Of a DNA stretch of 64,000 nucleotides, positions 43,862 to 53,102 are shown piece by piece. Source of the stretch: Pseudomonas sp. Irchel 3A7 (lineage in GTDB: Bacteria > Pseudomonadota > Gammaproteobacteria > Pseudomonadales > Pseudomonadaceae); assembly GCF_900187565.1 (NCBI RefSeq), contig NZ_FYED01000011.1, forward strand, positions 186,001-250,000. The letters run 5' to 3'. The position numbers and the translations under genes are program-made. The notes beneath the pieces were generated by a model. It was not told the origin of the DNA and did not search any database. It saw nothing but the letters and a program-made list of their open reading frames with translations. Positions within the stretch are counted from its first letter, which is position 1, and every line of letters begins with the position of its first letter.

Positions 43862-44851
43862 ATGGCCGACGAATGGAAAGCGCCCGCCAAGGCGAGCGCA
43901 GAGAACGGTGACGAAAAGAGCTGGAAGCTGCTGGAAAAGACACTGCTGGCCGGTGTGCAGGAACAGCGCCGGTCTCGTCGCTGGGGGATTTTCTTCAAGC
44001 TGCTGACCTTTGTGTACCTGTTTATTGCACTGGCGCTGTTCTCGCCGTTGATGGACATGGAAAAAGTGGCTGCACGCAGCGGCAACTACACCGCGCTGAT
44101 CGACGTGAACGGCATGATCGCCGACAAGGAACCGGCCAGCGCGGACAACATCGTTGGCAGTTTGCGGGCTGCTTTTGATGACGAGAAGGTCAAGGGCGTC
44201 ATTCTGCGTATCAACAGTCCGGGTGGCAGTCCGGTGCAGTCGGGTTATGTCTATGACGAAATCCGCCGTCTGCGTGGATTGCATCCCGATACCAAGTTGT
44301 ACGCGGTAATTTCCGATCTCGGCGCTTCGGGTGCCTATTACATTGCCAGTGCAGCTGATCAGATCTATGCCGACAAGGCGAGCCTGGTGGGCTCTATCGG
44401 TGTGACGGCGGCCGGTTACGGTTTTGTCGGTACCATGGAGAAGCTGGGGGTCGAGCGTCGTACCTATAATTCCGGCGAGCACAAATCGTTTCTCGATCCG
44501 TTCCAGCCACAGAAGCCTGAAGAAACCGCCTTCTGGCAAGGGGTGCTGGATACGACCCATAAGCAGTTCATCAACAGCGTCAAGCAGGGTCGTGGCGAAC
44601 GCCTGAAGGACAAGGAGCATCCCGAGCTGTTCTCCGGGCTGGTCTGGTCCGGCGAACAGGCGTTGCCGCTGGGGCTGATCGATGGTCTGGGCAATGCCAG
44701 TTATGTTGCGCGGGATGTCATCGGCGAAAAAGAGCTGGTGGACTTCACTGTTCAGGAGTCGCCGTTCGATCGCTTCTCGAAAAAGCTCGGAGCCAGCGTG
44801 GCTGAGCATTTGGCGTTGTGGATGGGGTTTAACGGTCCATCGTTGCGTTAA
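43862..44851 (+). CDS. sppA: Signal peptide peptidase SppA, 36-kDa type
   Basis: An inner-membrane serine protease of family S49 that degrades cleaved signal peptides. The 329-residue protein has a cytoplasmic N-terminus, one TM helix (FKLLTFVYLFIALALFSPL) and a periplasmic catalytic domain with INSPGGSP and the Ser in DLGASGAYYIASAADQIYA followed by VGSIGV; the catalytic Lys lies in the YNSGEHKSF region. It follows the HAD gene by 24 bp. Confidence 0.92.
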   Translation: MADEWKAPAKASAENGDEKSWKLLEKTLLAGVQEQRRSRRWGIFFKLLTFVYLFIALALFSPLMDMEKVAARSGNYTALIDVNGMIADKEPASADNIVGSLRAAFDDEKVKGVILRINSPGGSPVQSGYVYDEIRRLRGLHPDTKLYAVISDLGASGAYYIASAADQIYADKASLVGSIGVTAAGYGFVGTMEKLGVERRTYNSGEHKSFLDPFQPQKPEETAFWQGVLDTTHKQFINSVKQGRGERLKDKEHPELFSGLVWSGEQALPLGLIDGLGNASYVARDVIGEKELVDFTVQESPFDRFSKKLGASVAEHLALWMGFNGPSLR

Positions 44852-44864
44852 CGGTCCGGTTGCA

Positions 44865-44939
44865 GAAAAGATCGCAGCCTGCGGCAGCTCCTACAGGGAT
44901 TCGCGTCCATCGTAGGAGCTGCCGAAGGCTGCGATCTTT
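44865..44939. repeat. REP of a second family
   Basis: Arms AAAAGATCGCAGCCTGCGGC... and GGCTGCGATCTTTT extended by CAGCTCCTAC/GTAGGAGCTG form a long hairpin between convergent sppA and maf. It differs in sequence from the GGGAGCGAGCCTGCTCG type. Confidence 0.75.
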
Positions 44940-44945
44940 TGCTTT

Positions 44946-45524
44946 TCAGGGGATTTGCACGCCTTCGATCAATAGCATGTCTACGAGGCGGATCAGCGGC
45001 AGGCCGACGAGGCTGGTGGCATCAGGGCCTTCAGTGCTCTGGAACAGGCTTACCCCCAGGCCTTCCGCCTTGAAGCTGCCAGCGCAATCGTAGGGTTGTT
45101 CTGCGTGCAGATAGCGCTCGACGCGTGCGGTGTCGAGTGTGCGCATGTGCACGGTGAAGGGAATGCAGTCGACCTGGCAGTGGCCGGTCCGGCTGTTGAG
45201 CAAGGCCAGGCCGGTCAGGAAGGTGACACTGGCGCCGCTGGAGGCCAGCAGCTGCTCACGGGCCTTTTCGAAGGTGTGGGGTTTGCCGATGATCCTGTCG
45301 CCGAGCACGGCGACCTGGTCGGAGCCGATGATCAGATGGGCGTCATGGTTGCCGGCCAGTGCTCGTGCTTTTTCCTCGGCGAGGCGTTTGACCAGATCAA
45401 CGGCGGACTCGCCCGGGCGATGACTTTCGTCGATATCCGGCGAACTGCAGGTGAACGGCAGTTGCAGGCGGGCCAGCAATTCCCGGCGATAGAGCGAGCC
45501 GGAAGCGAGTAATAAAGGCAGCAT
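44946..45524 (-). CDS. Maf-family nucleotide pyrophosphatase (YceF-like)
   Basis: A 192-residue Maf-like enzyme; the YceF branch hydrolyses 7-methyl-GTP and related noncanonical nucleotides. Conserved motifs are LASGSLYRRELL, SPDIDES, IGSDQVAV and GKPHTFEKAREQL. ATG 45524 gives MLPLLLASGS; its ribosome-binding site GGAG is 8 nt upstream. It is divergent from yceD, as in PA2972/PA2971. Confidence 0.9.
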   Translation of the reverse strand: MLPLLLASGSLYRRELLARLQLPFTCSSPDIDESHRPGESAVDLVKRLAEEKARALAGNHDAHLIIGSDQVAVLGDRIIGKPHTFEKAREQLLASSGASVTFLTGLALLNSRTGHCQVDCIPFTVHMRTLDTARVERYLHAEQPYDCAGSFKAEGLGVSLFQSTEGPDATSLVGLPLIRLVDMLLIEGVQIP

Positions 45525-45593
45525 GGGTATCTCCAGAGGGCAGGCGAGGATTCTAGCGGAGGCTTGCAAGTGACGGACAGGGCTGAATTTCCT

Positions 45594-45621
45594 TTGACAT
45601 GGGCGGGTGCATCCCTATAAT
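45594..45621 (+). promoter_or_regulatory. Near-perfect sigma-70 promoter of yceD-rpmF
   Basis: TTGACA, a 16-bp spacer and TATAAT: both hexamers are full consensus. The -10 box ends only 9 bp before the yceD ATG, so the mRNA should begin within a few bases of the start codon. Confidence 0.85.
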
Positions 45622-45630
45622 GCTGCGCCT

Positions 45631-46158
45631 ATGTTGAATGACCCGATTCCACCTCACGTTGACCCGCGCAAATTGGCTGACCGTGGCACCACCCTTCAAG
45701 GTGAAATGCTGCTGGCCGATTTGGAGAGACTCTGCGACCCGCTTTCCGACAATGTCGGTACGGTGCAGGCTAAATTCGTTTTTGAACGAGATGAACGTAA
45801 ATCTGTGGTCATCCACAGCTTTATCGACACTGAAGTCAAAATGGTTTGCCAGCGTTGTCTTGAGCTGGTCACCCTGCCGATCCATAGCGAATGCAGTTAT
45901 GCTGTGGTGAAGGAGGGTGCGAATACCCAGTCGTTGCCGAAAGGTTATGACGTGCTGGAACTGGGCGAAGATCCATTGGATCTGCAGTCACTGATCGAGG
46001 AGGAGCTTCTGCTCGCCTTGCCCATTGTGCCTGCTCATCATCCGGAAGAATGCCAGCAGCCGGCGGGAGCAGATGAGCCCGAACCGAGCGAGGACGAGGT
46101 AACGCGGTCCAACCCGTTCAGTGTATTGGCGCAGTTAAAGCGTGACCCAAACGTTTAG
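45631..46158 (+). CDS. yceD: YceD/DUF177 family protein, large ribosomal RNA accumulation protein
   Basis: A 175-residue protein of the YceD family, linked to 23S rRNA accumulation and always encoded before rpmF. It shows the Cys pair in VCQRCLELV and the acidic C-terminal region. ATG 45631 (MLNDPIPPHVDPRKL) is the family start but lies about 3 nt from the predicted transcription start, so the message would be nearly leaderless; the ATG at 45706 would remove conserved sequence. rpmF follows by 13 bp. Confidence 0.9.
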   Translation: MLNDPIPPHVDPRKLADRGTTLQGEMLLADLERLCDPLSDNVGTVQAKFVFERDERKSVVIHSFIDTEVKMVCQRCLELVTLPIHSECSYAVVKEGANTQSLPKGYDVLELGEDPLDLQSLIEEELLLALPIVPAHHPEECQQPAGADEPEPSEDEVTRSNPFSVLAQLKRDPNV

Positions 46159-46171
46159 GAGTTAATCAATT

Positions 46172-46354
46172 ATGGCTGTTCAGCAGAACAAAAAATCCCG
46201 CTCTGCCCGTGACATGCGCCGTTCGCACGACGCTCTCGAGGCTAGCACCCTGTCTGTAGAAAAAACCACTGGTGAAGTTCACCTGCGTCACCACGTATCG
46301 CCAGAAGGCGTATACCGTGGCCGTAAAGTGATCGACAAGGGCGCTGACGAGTAA
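46172..46354 (+). CDS. rpmF: 50S ribosomal protein L32
   Basis: A 60-residue L32 ([20 protein letters not shown]) without cysteines, the zinc-free form usual in gammaproteobacteria. GGAG lies 10 nt upstream of the ATG. It is second in the yceD-rpmF-plsX operon. Confidence 0.97.
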
Positions 46355-46358
46355 TCAC

Positions 46359-47369
46359 TTGTCCGCTCAAGTCATCGCGATTGACGCAATGGGCGGGGAC
46401 TTCGGTCCCCGCAGCATTGTTCAGGCCAGCCTTGCTTGCCTGTCTGCTACCCCCTCGCTGCACCTGACCCTTGTCGGTCAACCCTCCCTCCTTGAAGAAT
46501 TGATCGCTGGCCAATCGGCTGTGGATCGCTCGCGCCTGTCGATTGCACCGGCATCCGAAGTCATCACCATGGATGAAAAACCTGCCCAGGCCCTGCGCGG
46601 CAAGCCAGACTCTTCGATGCGCGTGGCGCTTGAGTTGTTGCGCGAGGGCAAGGTCCAGGCTTGTGTCAGTGCCGGCAATACCGGGGCGCTGATGGCGTTG
46701 TCTCGATTCGTACTCAAGACCTTGCCGGGGATCGACCGGCCGGCCATGGTCGCGGCGATCCCGACGCAGAAGGGTTATTGTCAGTTGCTCGATCTGGGCG
46801 CCAATGTCGATTGCAGCGCCGAGCACCTGTTGCAGTTTGCGGTGATGGGCTCGGTTGCCGCAGAAACCCTGGGTATCGTGCGTCCGCGCGTGGCGTTGTT
46901 GAACATCGGTACCGAAGACATCAAGGGCAATCAGCAAGTGAAGCTCGCCGCAACCTTGCTGCAACGTGCTCGTGGTATCAACTACATCGGTTTCGTCGAA
47001 GGTGACGGTTTATACCGTGGTGAGGCGGATGTCGTGGTGTGTGACGGGTTTGTCGGCAACATCCTGCTCAAATCCAGTGAGGGGTTGGCGACCATGATTG
47101 CCGGGCGTATCGAAGCGCTATTCAAGAAAAGCCTGCCTTCGCGCATGGTCGGCGCGCTAGCCCTGCCGTTGATGAAGCGCCTGCAAGCCGATCTGGCGCC
47201 CGCGCGGCATAACGGCGCGAGTTTCCTCGGTTTGCAGGGCATTGTGGTAAAAAGCCACGGTTCTGCCGGGGTGCAGGGGTTTCAGAGTGCAATTTCCCGT
47301 GCCTTGATCGAGATACAGGAAAACCTGCCGGAACGCATTCACGGTCGTCTGGAGGATTTGTTGCTTTAG
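46359..47369 (+). CDS. plsX: Phosphate acyltransferase PlsX
   Basis: PlsX makes acyl-phosphate from acyl-ACP for phospholipid synthesis. The 336-residue protein shows IDAMGGDFGPR, SAGNTGALMA and GNILLKSSEG. The start is TTG 46359, 4 nt after the rpmF stop, giving MSAQVIAIDAMGGD; no in-frame ATG precedes the conserved motif, so this rare start is needed. Low initiation from TTG may tune PlsX relative to L32. Confidence 0.93.
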   Translation: MSAQVIAIDAMGGDFGPRSIVQASLACLSATPSLHLTLVGQPSLLEELIAGQSAVDRSRLSIAPASEVITMDEKPAQALRGKPDSSMRVALELLREGKVQACVSAGNTGALMALSRFVLKTLPGIDRPAMVAAIPTQKGYCQLLDLGANVDCSAEHLLQFAVMGSVAAETLGIVRPRVALLNIGTEDIKGNQQVKLAATLLQRARGINYIGFVEGDGLYRGEADVVVCDGFVGNILLKSSEGLATMIAGRIEALFKKSLPSRMVGALALPLMKRLQADLAPARHNGASFLGLQGIVVKSHGSAGVQGFQSAISRALIEIQENLPERIHGRLEDLLL

Positions 47370-47495
47370 GCGTTTTCGTCGGACAATGCTTAAATGTGAC
47401 CGCTCAGTTCAATTGGCCATCCAACTGTCAGTTTCTTGCGTCCCCCAAAGCGGGACGTCAACTCTCCGACGACAAGATCATTAGGGGCTTGTTAC

Positions 47496-48434
47496 ATGTC
47501 TGCTTCCCTCGCATTCGTCTTTCCGGGACAAGGTTCGCAGTCCCTCGGCATGCTGGCCGAGTTGGGCGCGCAACATCCGGTTGTCCTCGAAACATTCAAA
47601 GAAGCTTCCGATGCTTTGGGTTACGACCTGTGGGCACTGACCCAGCAAGGGCCGGAAGAGCAACTCAATCAAACCGATAAAACCCAGCCGGCCATTCTGA
47701 CCGCCTCGATCGCCTTGTGGCGCCTGTGGCTGGCGGAAGGTGGCGCGCGCCCGGCTTATGTAGCCGGTCACAGCCTGGGCGAATACAGCGCGCTGGTCGC
47801 GGCAGGCAGTCTGAGCCTGGGCGATGCGGTGAAACTGGTCGAGCGTCGTGGTCAGCTGATGCAGGAAGCCGTGCCGGCCGGGCAGGGTGGCATGGCCGCC
47901 ATCCTCGGTCTGGACGATGCTGATGTTCTGGCGGCCTGTGCCGAAGCGGCGCAAGGCGAAGTGGTCAGTGCCGTCAACTTCAACTCTCCGGGTCAGGTGG
48001 TTATTGCCGGTGCCAAGGCTGCGGTCGAGCGTGCCATCGAAGGCTGCAAGGCTCGTGGTGCCAAGCGCGCCATGCCGCTTCCGGTCAGCGTGCCGTCTCA
48101 TTGCGAGCTGATGCGTCCGGCCGCCGAGCGTTTCGCTGAATCGATCGCTGCGATCGACTGGCAGGCACCGCAGATTCCTGTGGTACAGAACGTCAGTGCT
48201 GATGTGTCAGCCGATCTGGAAACCCTCAAGCGCGATCTGCTTGAACAGCTTTACAAGCCTGTACGCTGGGTCGAGTCGGTCCAGGCGCTGGCAGCCAAGG
48301 GCGCGACCAATCTGGTCGAGTGCGGCCCGGGTAAAGTGCTGGCCGGTCTGAACAAACGTTGCGCCGATGGCGTATCGACTTCCAACCTCAATACCCCAGA
48401 CGCTTTCGCTGCCGCCCGCGCAGCGCTGGCCTGA
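47496..48434 (+). CDS. fabD: Malonyl-CoA:ACP transacylase
   Basis: FabD loads malonate onto ACP for fatty acid synthesis. The 312-residue protein has FPGQGSQ and the catalytic Ser93 in GHSLGEYSALVAAG. ATG 47496 gives MSASLAFVFPGQGSQ; an upstream in-frame GTG/ATG extension lacks family support. The 126-bp gap after plsX may hold an internal promoter. Confidence 0.95.
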   Translation: MSASLAFVFPGQGSQSLGMLAELGAQHPVVLETFKEASDALGYDLWALTQQGPEEQLNQTDKTQPAILTASIALWRLWLAEGGARPAYVAGHSLGEYSALVAAGSLSLGDAVKLVERRGQLMQEAVPAGQGGMAAILGLDDADVLAACAEAAQGEVVSAVNFNSPGQVVIAGAKAAVERAIEGCKARGAKRAMPLPVSVPSHCELMRPAAERFAESIAAIDWQAPQIPVVQNVSADVSADLETLKRDLLEQLYKPVRWVESVQALAAKGATNLVECGPGKVLAGLNKRCADGVSTSNLNTPDAFAAARAALA

Positions 48435-48450
48435 ATCAGGAGAAACTTGC

Positions 48451-49191
48451 ATGAGTCTGCAAGGTAAAGTTGCACTGGTCACCGGCGCAAGCCGCGGTAT
48501 CGGCCAGGCTATCGCCCTGGAACTGGGTCGTCAGGGCGCCATCGTTGTTGGCACTGCGACCTCCGCCTCGGGGGCTGAGCGCATTGCCGCCACCCTCAAG
48601 GAACACGGCATTCAAGGCACTGGCCTGGAGCTCAATGTCACCAGCGACGAGTCCGTATCGGCTGTGTTGGCAAGCATTCAGGAGCAGTTCGGTGCTCCGG
48701 CGATTCTGGTGAATAATGCCGGCATCACCCGCGATAACCTGATGATGCGCATGAAAGACGACGAATGGTATGACGTCGTCGATACCAACCTGAACAGTCT
48801 GTATCGCCTGTCCAAGGGCGTTTTGCGCGGCATGACCAAAGCCCGTTGGGGACGAATTATCAGTATTGGTTCGGTTGTGGGTGCCATGGGCAACGCAGGC
48901 CAAGTAAACTATGCCGCCGCCAAGGCCGGTCTGGAAGGTTTCAGCCGTGCGCTGGCGCGTGAAGTCGGTTCGCGTTCTATTACGGTCAACTCGGTAACCC
49001 CAGGGTTCATCGACACCGATATGACTCGCGAATTGCCGGAAGCGCAGCGTGAAGCCTTGCAGACGCAGATTCCGCTGGGTCGTCTGGGGCAAGCTCAAGA
49101 GATCGCGTCCGTGGTCGCTTTTCTTGCATCCGACGGTGCAGCCTACGTGACCGGGGCTACAATCCCGGTGAACGGCGGGATGTACATGTAA
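48451..49191 (+). CDS. fabG: 3-oxoacyl-ACP reductase
   Basis: The 246-residue SDR reduces 3-oxoacyl-ACP with NADPH. It shows TGASRGIG (11-18), NNAG, a catalytic Ser in ISIGSVVG and YAAAK. AGGAG precedes ATG 48451, 16 bp after fabD. Confidence 0.96.
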   Translation: MSLQGKVALVTGASRGIGQAIALELGRQGAIVVGTATSASGAERIAATLKEHGIQGTGLELNVTSDESVSAVLASIQEQFGAPAILVNNAGITRDNLMMRMKDDEWYDVVDTNLNSLYRLSKGVLRGMTKARWGRIISIGSVVGAMGNAGQVNYAAAKAGLEGFSRALAREVGSRSITVNSVTPGFIDTDMTRELPEAQREALQTQIPLGRLGQAQEIASVVAFLASDGAAYVTGATIPVNGGMYM

Positions 49192-49387
49192 GTTAAATGT
49201 GACGGATTGCTTCAAAAAAATGTCATACGAGCTGTCTAAAATCCGTTATAAAGCTGCAATCTATTTATAGGCAGAGGGTCACCGGGTTTGAGGAGTGAAG
49301 CTTTCAGTTGAAAAGCTGAAAAGTCTTTCTATACACTTACCCACTGGCCAGCTGCCTGAATTTGTCCATTAGGAGTGAAAACAAGGT

Positions 49388-49624
49388 ATGAGCACCATCG
49401 AAGAGCGCGTCAAGAAAATCGTTGCCGAGCAACTGGGCGTTAAAGAAGAAGAAGTGGTCAACACTGCTTCCTTCGTTGAAGACCTGGGTGCTGACTCCCT
49501 TGACACCGTTGAGCTGGTGATGGCTCTGGAAGAGGAATTCGAGACCGAAATCCCTGACGAAGAAGCTGAGAAGATCACTACTGTACAAGCTGCTATCGAT
49601 TACGTTACTGCCCACCAGGCGTAA
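49388..49624 (+). CDS. acpP: Acyl carrier protein
   Basis: The 78-residue acidic carrier of growing acyl chains; Ser37 in GADSLDTVEL takes the 4'-phosphopantetheine. TAGGAGTG lies upstream of ATG 49388. The 196-bp gap after fabG, with several A/T-rich stretches, probably carries a separate strong acpP promoter. Codon use is visibly optimised. Confidence 0.98.
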   Translation: MSTIEERVKKIVAEQLGVKEEEVVNTASFVEDLGADSLDTVELVMALEEEFETEIPDEEAEKITTVQAAIDYVTAHQA

Positions 49625-49653
49625 TAGTTTGTAATCGTTGCTCGCTGTCATGG

Positions 49654-49688
49654 AAAAAACCGCACTGCCACATGGCGTGCGGTTTTTT
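49654..49688 (+). terminator. Terminator after acpP
   Basis: Stem AAAAAACCGCAC/GTGCGGTTTTTT with an 11-base loop and U-run. It would let abundant acpP mRNA end before fabF with partial readthrough. Confidence 0.85.
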
Positions 49689-49733
49689 CTTTAGGCCTGA
49701 TGCAAAGTCGTCATTTGAAAAAAGGAGAGTGCT

Positions 49734-50978
49734 GTGTCGCGTAGACGCGTCGTAGTCACCGGTATGGGTATGTTGTCGCCACTGGGCACGGATGTGCCGA
49801 GCAGCTGGCAGGGCATTCTGGCTGGCCGCAGTGGCATTGGTCTGATCGAACACACCGACCTTTCTGCCTATTCCACCCGTTTTGGCGGCTCGGTAAAGGG
49901 CTTCAATGTCGAGGAATACCTGTCGGTCAAGGAAGCTCGCAAGCTCGACCTGTTCATTCAGTACGGTCTGGCCGCAGGTTTTCAGGCGGTACGTAACGCC
50001 GGTCTGGAAGTTACCGACGCCAACCGCGAGCGCATAGGCGTCGCCATGGGCTCGGGTATTGGCGGTCTGACCAATATCGAAGAAACCAGCCGCACGTTGC
50101 ATGAGACTGGCCCGCGACGGATATCTCCGTTTTTCGTGCCAGGCTCGATCATCAATATGATTTCCGGTTTCCTGTCCATCCACTTGGGTGCACAGGGGCC
50201 TAACTACGCCATCGCCACGGCATGTACCACCGGTACACACTGCATCGGCATGGCGGCCCGCAACATCATGTACGACGAAGCCGACGTCATGATTGCCGGC
50301 GGTGCCGAGATGGCGGCCTGCGGCCTGGGCATGGGCGGCTTCGGTGCCTCCCGCGCACTGTCCACGCGCAACGACGAGCCGACCCGTGCCAGCCGTCCAT
50401 GGGACAAGGGCCGTGATGGCTTCGTACTGTCCGATGGCGCAGGTGCCCTGGTTCTGGAGGAACTTGAACACGCCAAGGCCCGTGGCGCGACCATTTATGC
50501 CGAGCTGATCGGTTTCGGTACCAGTGGCGACGCTTACCACATGACTTCTCCGCCTGCCGATGGCGCGGGTGCTGCACGTTGCATCACCAATGCCTTGCGC
50601 GATGCCAAGGTCAATGGCGATCAAGTGCAGTACATCAACGCCCACGGTACTTCGACTCCTGCGGGCGACCTCGCCGAAGCCAATGCCATCAAATCGGTGT
50701 TTGGCGATCACGCCTATAAGCTGGCGGTCAGTTCGACCAAGTCGATGACCGGTCACCTGCTGGGTGCGGCGGGTGCGGTCGAGGCGATCTTCAGCGTGCT
50801 GGCGATCAACAGTCAGGTCGCGCCACCGACCATCAACCTTGATGAGCCGGACGAAGGCTGTGATCTCGATTTCGTGCCGCACACCGCGCGCAACATGGAT
50901 ATCGATGTGGTCCTGTCCAACTCCTTCGGTTTTGGCGGTACCAACGGTTCGCTGGTGTTCCGTCGGTTCGCAGGCTGA
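49734..50978 (+). CDS. fabF: 3-oxoacyl-ACP synthase II
   Basis: FabF elongates acyl-ACP, including C16:1 to C18:1. The 414-residue protein has the triad Cys164 (TACTTGTHC), His in NAHGTSTPAGD and His in TGHLLGAAGAVEA. GTG 49734 follows AGGAGAG. The stop shares one base with the pabC ATG. Confidence 0.96.
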   Translation: MSRRRVVVTGMGMLSPLGTDVPSSWQGILAGRSGIGLIEHTDLSAYSTRFGGSVKGFNVEEYLSVKEARKLDLFIQYGLAAGFQAVRNAGLEVTDANRERIGVAMGSGIGGLTNIEETSRTLHETGPRRISPFFVPGSIINMISGFLSIHLGAQGPNYAIATACTTGTHCIGMAARNIMYDEADVMIAGGAEMAACGLGMGGFGASRALSTRNDEPTRASRPWDKGRDGFVLSDGAGALVLEELEHAKARGATIYAELIGFGTSGDAYHMTSPPADGAGAARCITNALRDAKVNGDQVQYINAHGTSTPAGDLAEANAIKSVFGDHAYKLAVSSTKSMTGHLLGAAGAVEAIFSVLAINSQVAPPTINLDEPDEGCDLDFVPHTARNMDIDVVLSNSFGFGGTNGSLVFRRFAG

Positions 50979-51793
50979 TGGACAGCTGGGTCGACGGTCA
51001 GCCGGCTGACGCTTTGTCGCTGAAGGATCGCGGCCTGGCTTACGGCGATGGTCTGTTCGAGACCATTGCCGTGCGTGGCGGGAAACCGCTGTTGCTGGAC
51101 CGGCATCTGTCGCGTCTGGCAGAGGGTTGTTCGCGCCTGGCCATCGCTACCGATCCCGGGCTGATCCGCAACGAGCTGGTGGTCTACGCTGCCGCACTGG
51201 GTGAGGGGGTACTCAAGCTTATCCTTACTCGCGGCGACGGTCTGCGCGGTTATGCCCCTGATCCATCGGCTCAGGCCCGGCGTATCCTGCAAGGCAATCC
51301 ACCCGCTGCTTATCCCGCGATTCATGCCGAGCAAGGCATTCGCCTGTTTCCATGCACGACCCGGTTGTCCAAACAGCCGCTGCTTGCAGGTCTCAAGCAT
51401 TTGAACCGACTGGAGCAGGTCATCGCCCGCTCCGAGTGGCAAGACACTGAACATGCCGAAGGCTTGATGCTCGATCAGGCCGGTCGGGTGATCGAGGGTG
51501 TGTTCAGCAACCTGTTCCTGGTGCGCGATGGCGTGCTCGTCACGGCAGACCTCAAGCGCTGTGGCGTGGCGGGGGTGATGCGTGCCGAATTATTGTTTCA
51601 AGCCGAGTCACTGGGTATTGCCACGCAAATCACCGATATCACGCTCGAACAGCTGCAATGGGCTGACGAAGTCTTTGTCTGCAACAGCGTGTATGGCGTT
51701 TGGCCGGTGCATGCCTATGCCGCACTGAGCTGGCCGGTTGGGCCGCTCACCCGTAAACTCCAAACCATTGCCTGTGCGCTACTGGATGCTTGA
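50978..51793 (+). CDS. pabC: Aminodeoxychorismate lyase
   Basis: PabC releases pyruvate from 4-amino-4-deoxychorismate to give p-aminobenzoate for folate. The 271-residue PLP fold-type IV protein has RGLAYGDGLFET, the PLP lysine in LKHLNRLEQV and the conserved GVMR segment. It overlaps fabF by one base; mltG follows by 3 bp. Confidence 0.93.
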   Translation: MDSWVDGQPADALSLKDRGLAYGDGLFETIAVRGGKPLLLDRHLSRLAEGCSRLAIATDPGLIRNELVVYAAALGEGVLKLILTRGDGLRGYAPDPSAQARRILQGNPPAAYPAIHAEQGIRLFPCTTRLSKQPLLAGLKHLNRLEQVIARSEWQDTEHAEGLMLDQAGRVIEGVFSNLFLVRDGVLVTADLKRCGVAGVMRAELLFQAESLGIATQITDITLEQLQWADEVFVCNSVYGVWPVHAYAALSWPVGPLTRKLQTIACALLDA

Positions 51794-51796
51794 TAC

Positions 51797-53083
51797 GTGA
51801 GACGTAAATTCTTGCTGCTGCTGGAAACCGGACTGGTTCTGGCGGGGCTGATGTTGGGCACTTGCGCCTGGAAAATTCATTCGGCGCTGGTGCAGCCGCT
51901 GAACATTGCTCAGGAAGAACTGCTGGAGGTGCCCAAAGGCACCACGCCCAACCGTACCTTCCTGCGACTCGAAGCCGATGGCCTCATCAAGGACGCTTTC
52001 TGGCTGCGGGTTTACTGGCGCTTCAACCTGCCTAAGCAGCCCCTGCACAGCGGCGAATACCGCATGCTTCCCGGCATGACCGTCGAAGGTCTGATCGACC
52101 TGTGGAAGCGTGGGGAAATGGTGCAGTACAGCGTGACCCTGGTCGAAGGCTGGACCTTTCATCAAGTCCGTGCGGCCCTGGCCAAAGAGGAGAAGCTCGA
52201 ACATACCCTGAACGGTTTGAGCGACACCCAGGTCATGGATAAGCTCGGCCATGCCGGGATTTTCCCTGAGGGGCGATTCTTCCCCGACACCTACCGTTTC
52301 GTGCGTGGCATGACCGATGCCGAGTTGCTGAAAACGGCCTACGATCGCCTCGACGAAGTGTTGGCCAAGGAATGGAACCAGCGCTCGGCCGACGTGCCGT
52401 ACACCGAGCCCTACCAGGCGCTGATCATGGCCTCGCTGGTGGAGAAGGAAACCGGCGTGCCACAGGAGCGTGGGCAAATTGCCGGCGTGTTCGTGCGGCG
52501 CATGGCGATCGGCATGCTGTTGCAAACCGATCCGACAGTGATCTATGGCCTCGGTGATCGATACAGCGGCAAATTGACCCGCGCCCATCTCAAGGAACCG
52601 ACGCCTTACAACACCTATGTGATTGCCGGCCTGCCGCCGACCCCGATTGCGATGGTCGGCCGCGAAGCGATTCACGCGGCGCTGAATCCGGTGGCGGGCA
52701 ACAGCCTCTATTTCGTGGCGCGTGGTGATGGCAGCCATGTGTTCTCCGATGACCTGGACGCTCATAACAACGCCGTGCGAGAGTTCCAACTCAAGCGCCG
52801 CGCCGATTATCGCTCCAGTCCGGCGCCGGTCGATGCATCCGAGACAACGCAAACCCCGGTTGAGGAATCCCAGTCTGTGGAAGCGCTGGCGCCGCCATCT
52901 CAACCTCCGCAGACACCAGCTCCCGAATCTCAGGCTGAACAGGACCAGGCACCGATCCCGGCCGCTTCGCCCAATACCGCGCCCGAGGTTCTGCCGCCGG
53001 TACAACCGCAAGAACCTGCGCCTGAACCTGAGCCTGCTTCCGTCCCCGAGCCGGAAGCAAACGCACCGCAAGGCCCGCAATGA
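51797..53083 (+). CDS. mltG: Endolytic murein transglycosylase MltG with proline-rich tail
   Basis: MltG cleaves nascent glycan strands and sets their length. It has an N-terminal TM helix (LLLLETGLVLAGLMLGTCAW), a LysM-like region and the YceG catalytic domain with Glu in ASLVEKETGVPQERG. The 428-residue length exceeds the usual 340: residues from about 335 on form a Pro/Glu/Gln/Ala-rich, probably disordered periplasmic tail. GTG 51797 is the start. It lies in the conserved pabC-mltG-tmk order. Confidence 0.93.
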   Translation: MRRKFLLLLETGLVLAGLMLGTCAWKIHSALVQPLNIAQEELLEVPKGTTPNRTFLRLEADGLIKDAFWLRVYWRFNLPKQPLHSGEYRMLPGMTVEGLIDLWKRGEMVQYSVTLVEGWTFHQVRAALAKEEKLEHTLNGLSDTQVMDKLGHAGIFPEGRFFPDTYRFVRGMTDAELLKTAYDRLDEVLAKEWNQRSADVPYTEPYQALIMASLVEKETGVPQERGQIAGVFVRRMAIGMLLQTDPTVIYGLGDRYSGKLTRAHLKEPTPYNTYVIAGLPPTPIAMVGREAIHAALNPVAGNSLYFVARGDGSHVFSDDLDAHNNAVREFQLKRRADYRSSPAPVDASETTQTPVEESQSVEALAPPSQPPQTPAPESQAEQDQAPIPAASPNTAPEVLPPVQPQEPAPEPEPASVPEPEANAPQGPQ

Positions 53084-53102
53084 CTCTGACTAAGGACTGC
53101 CT

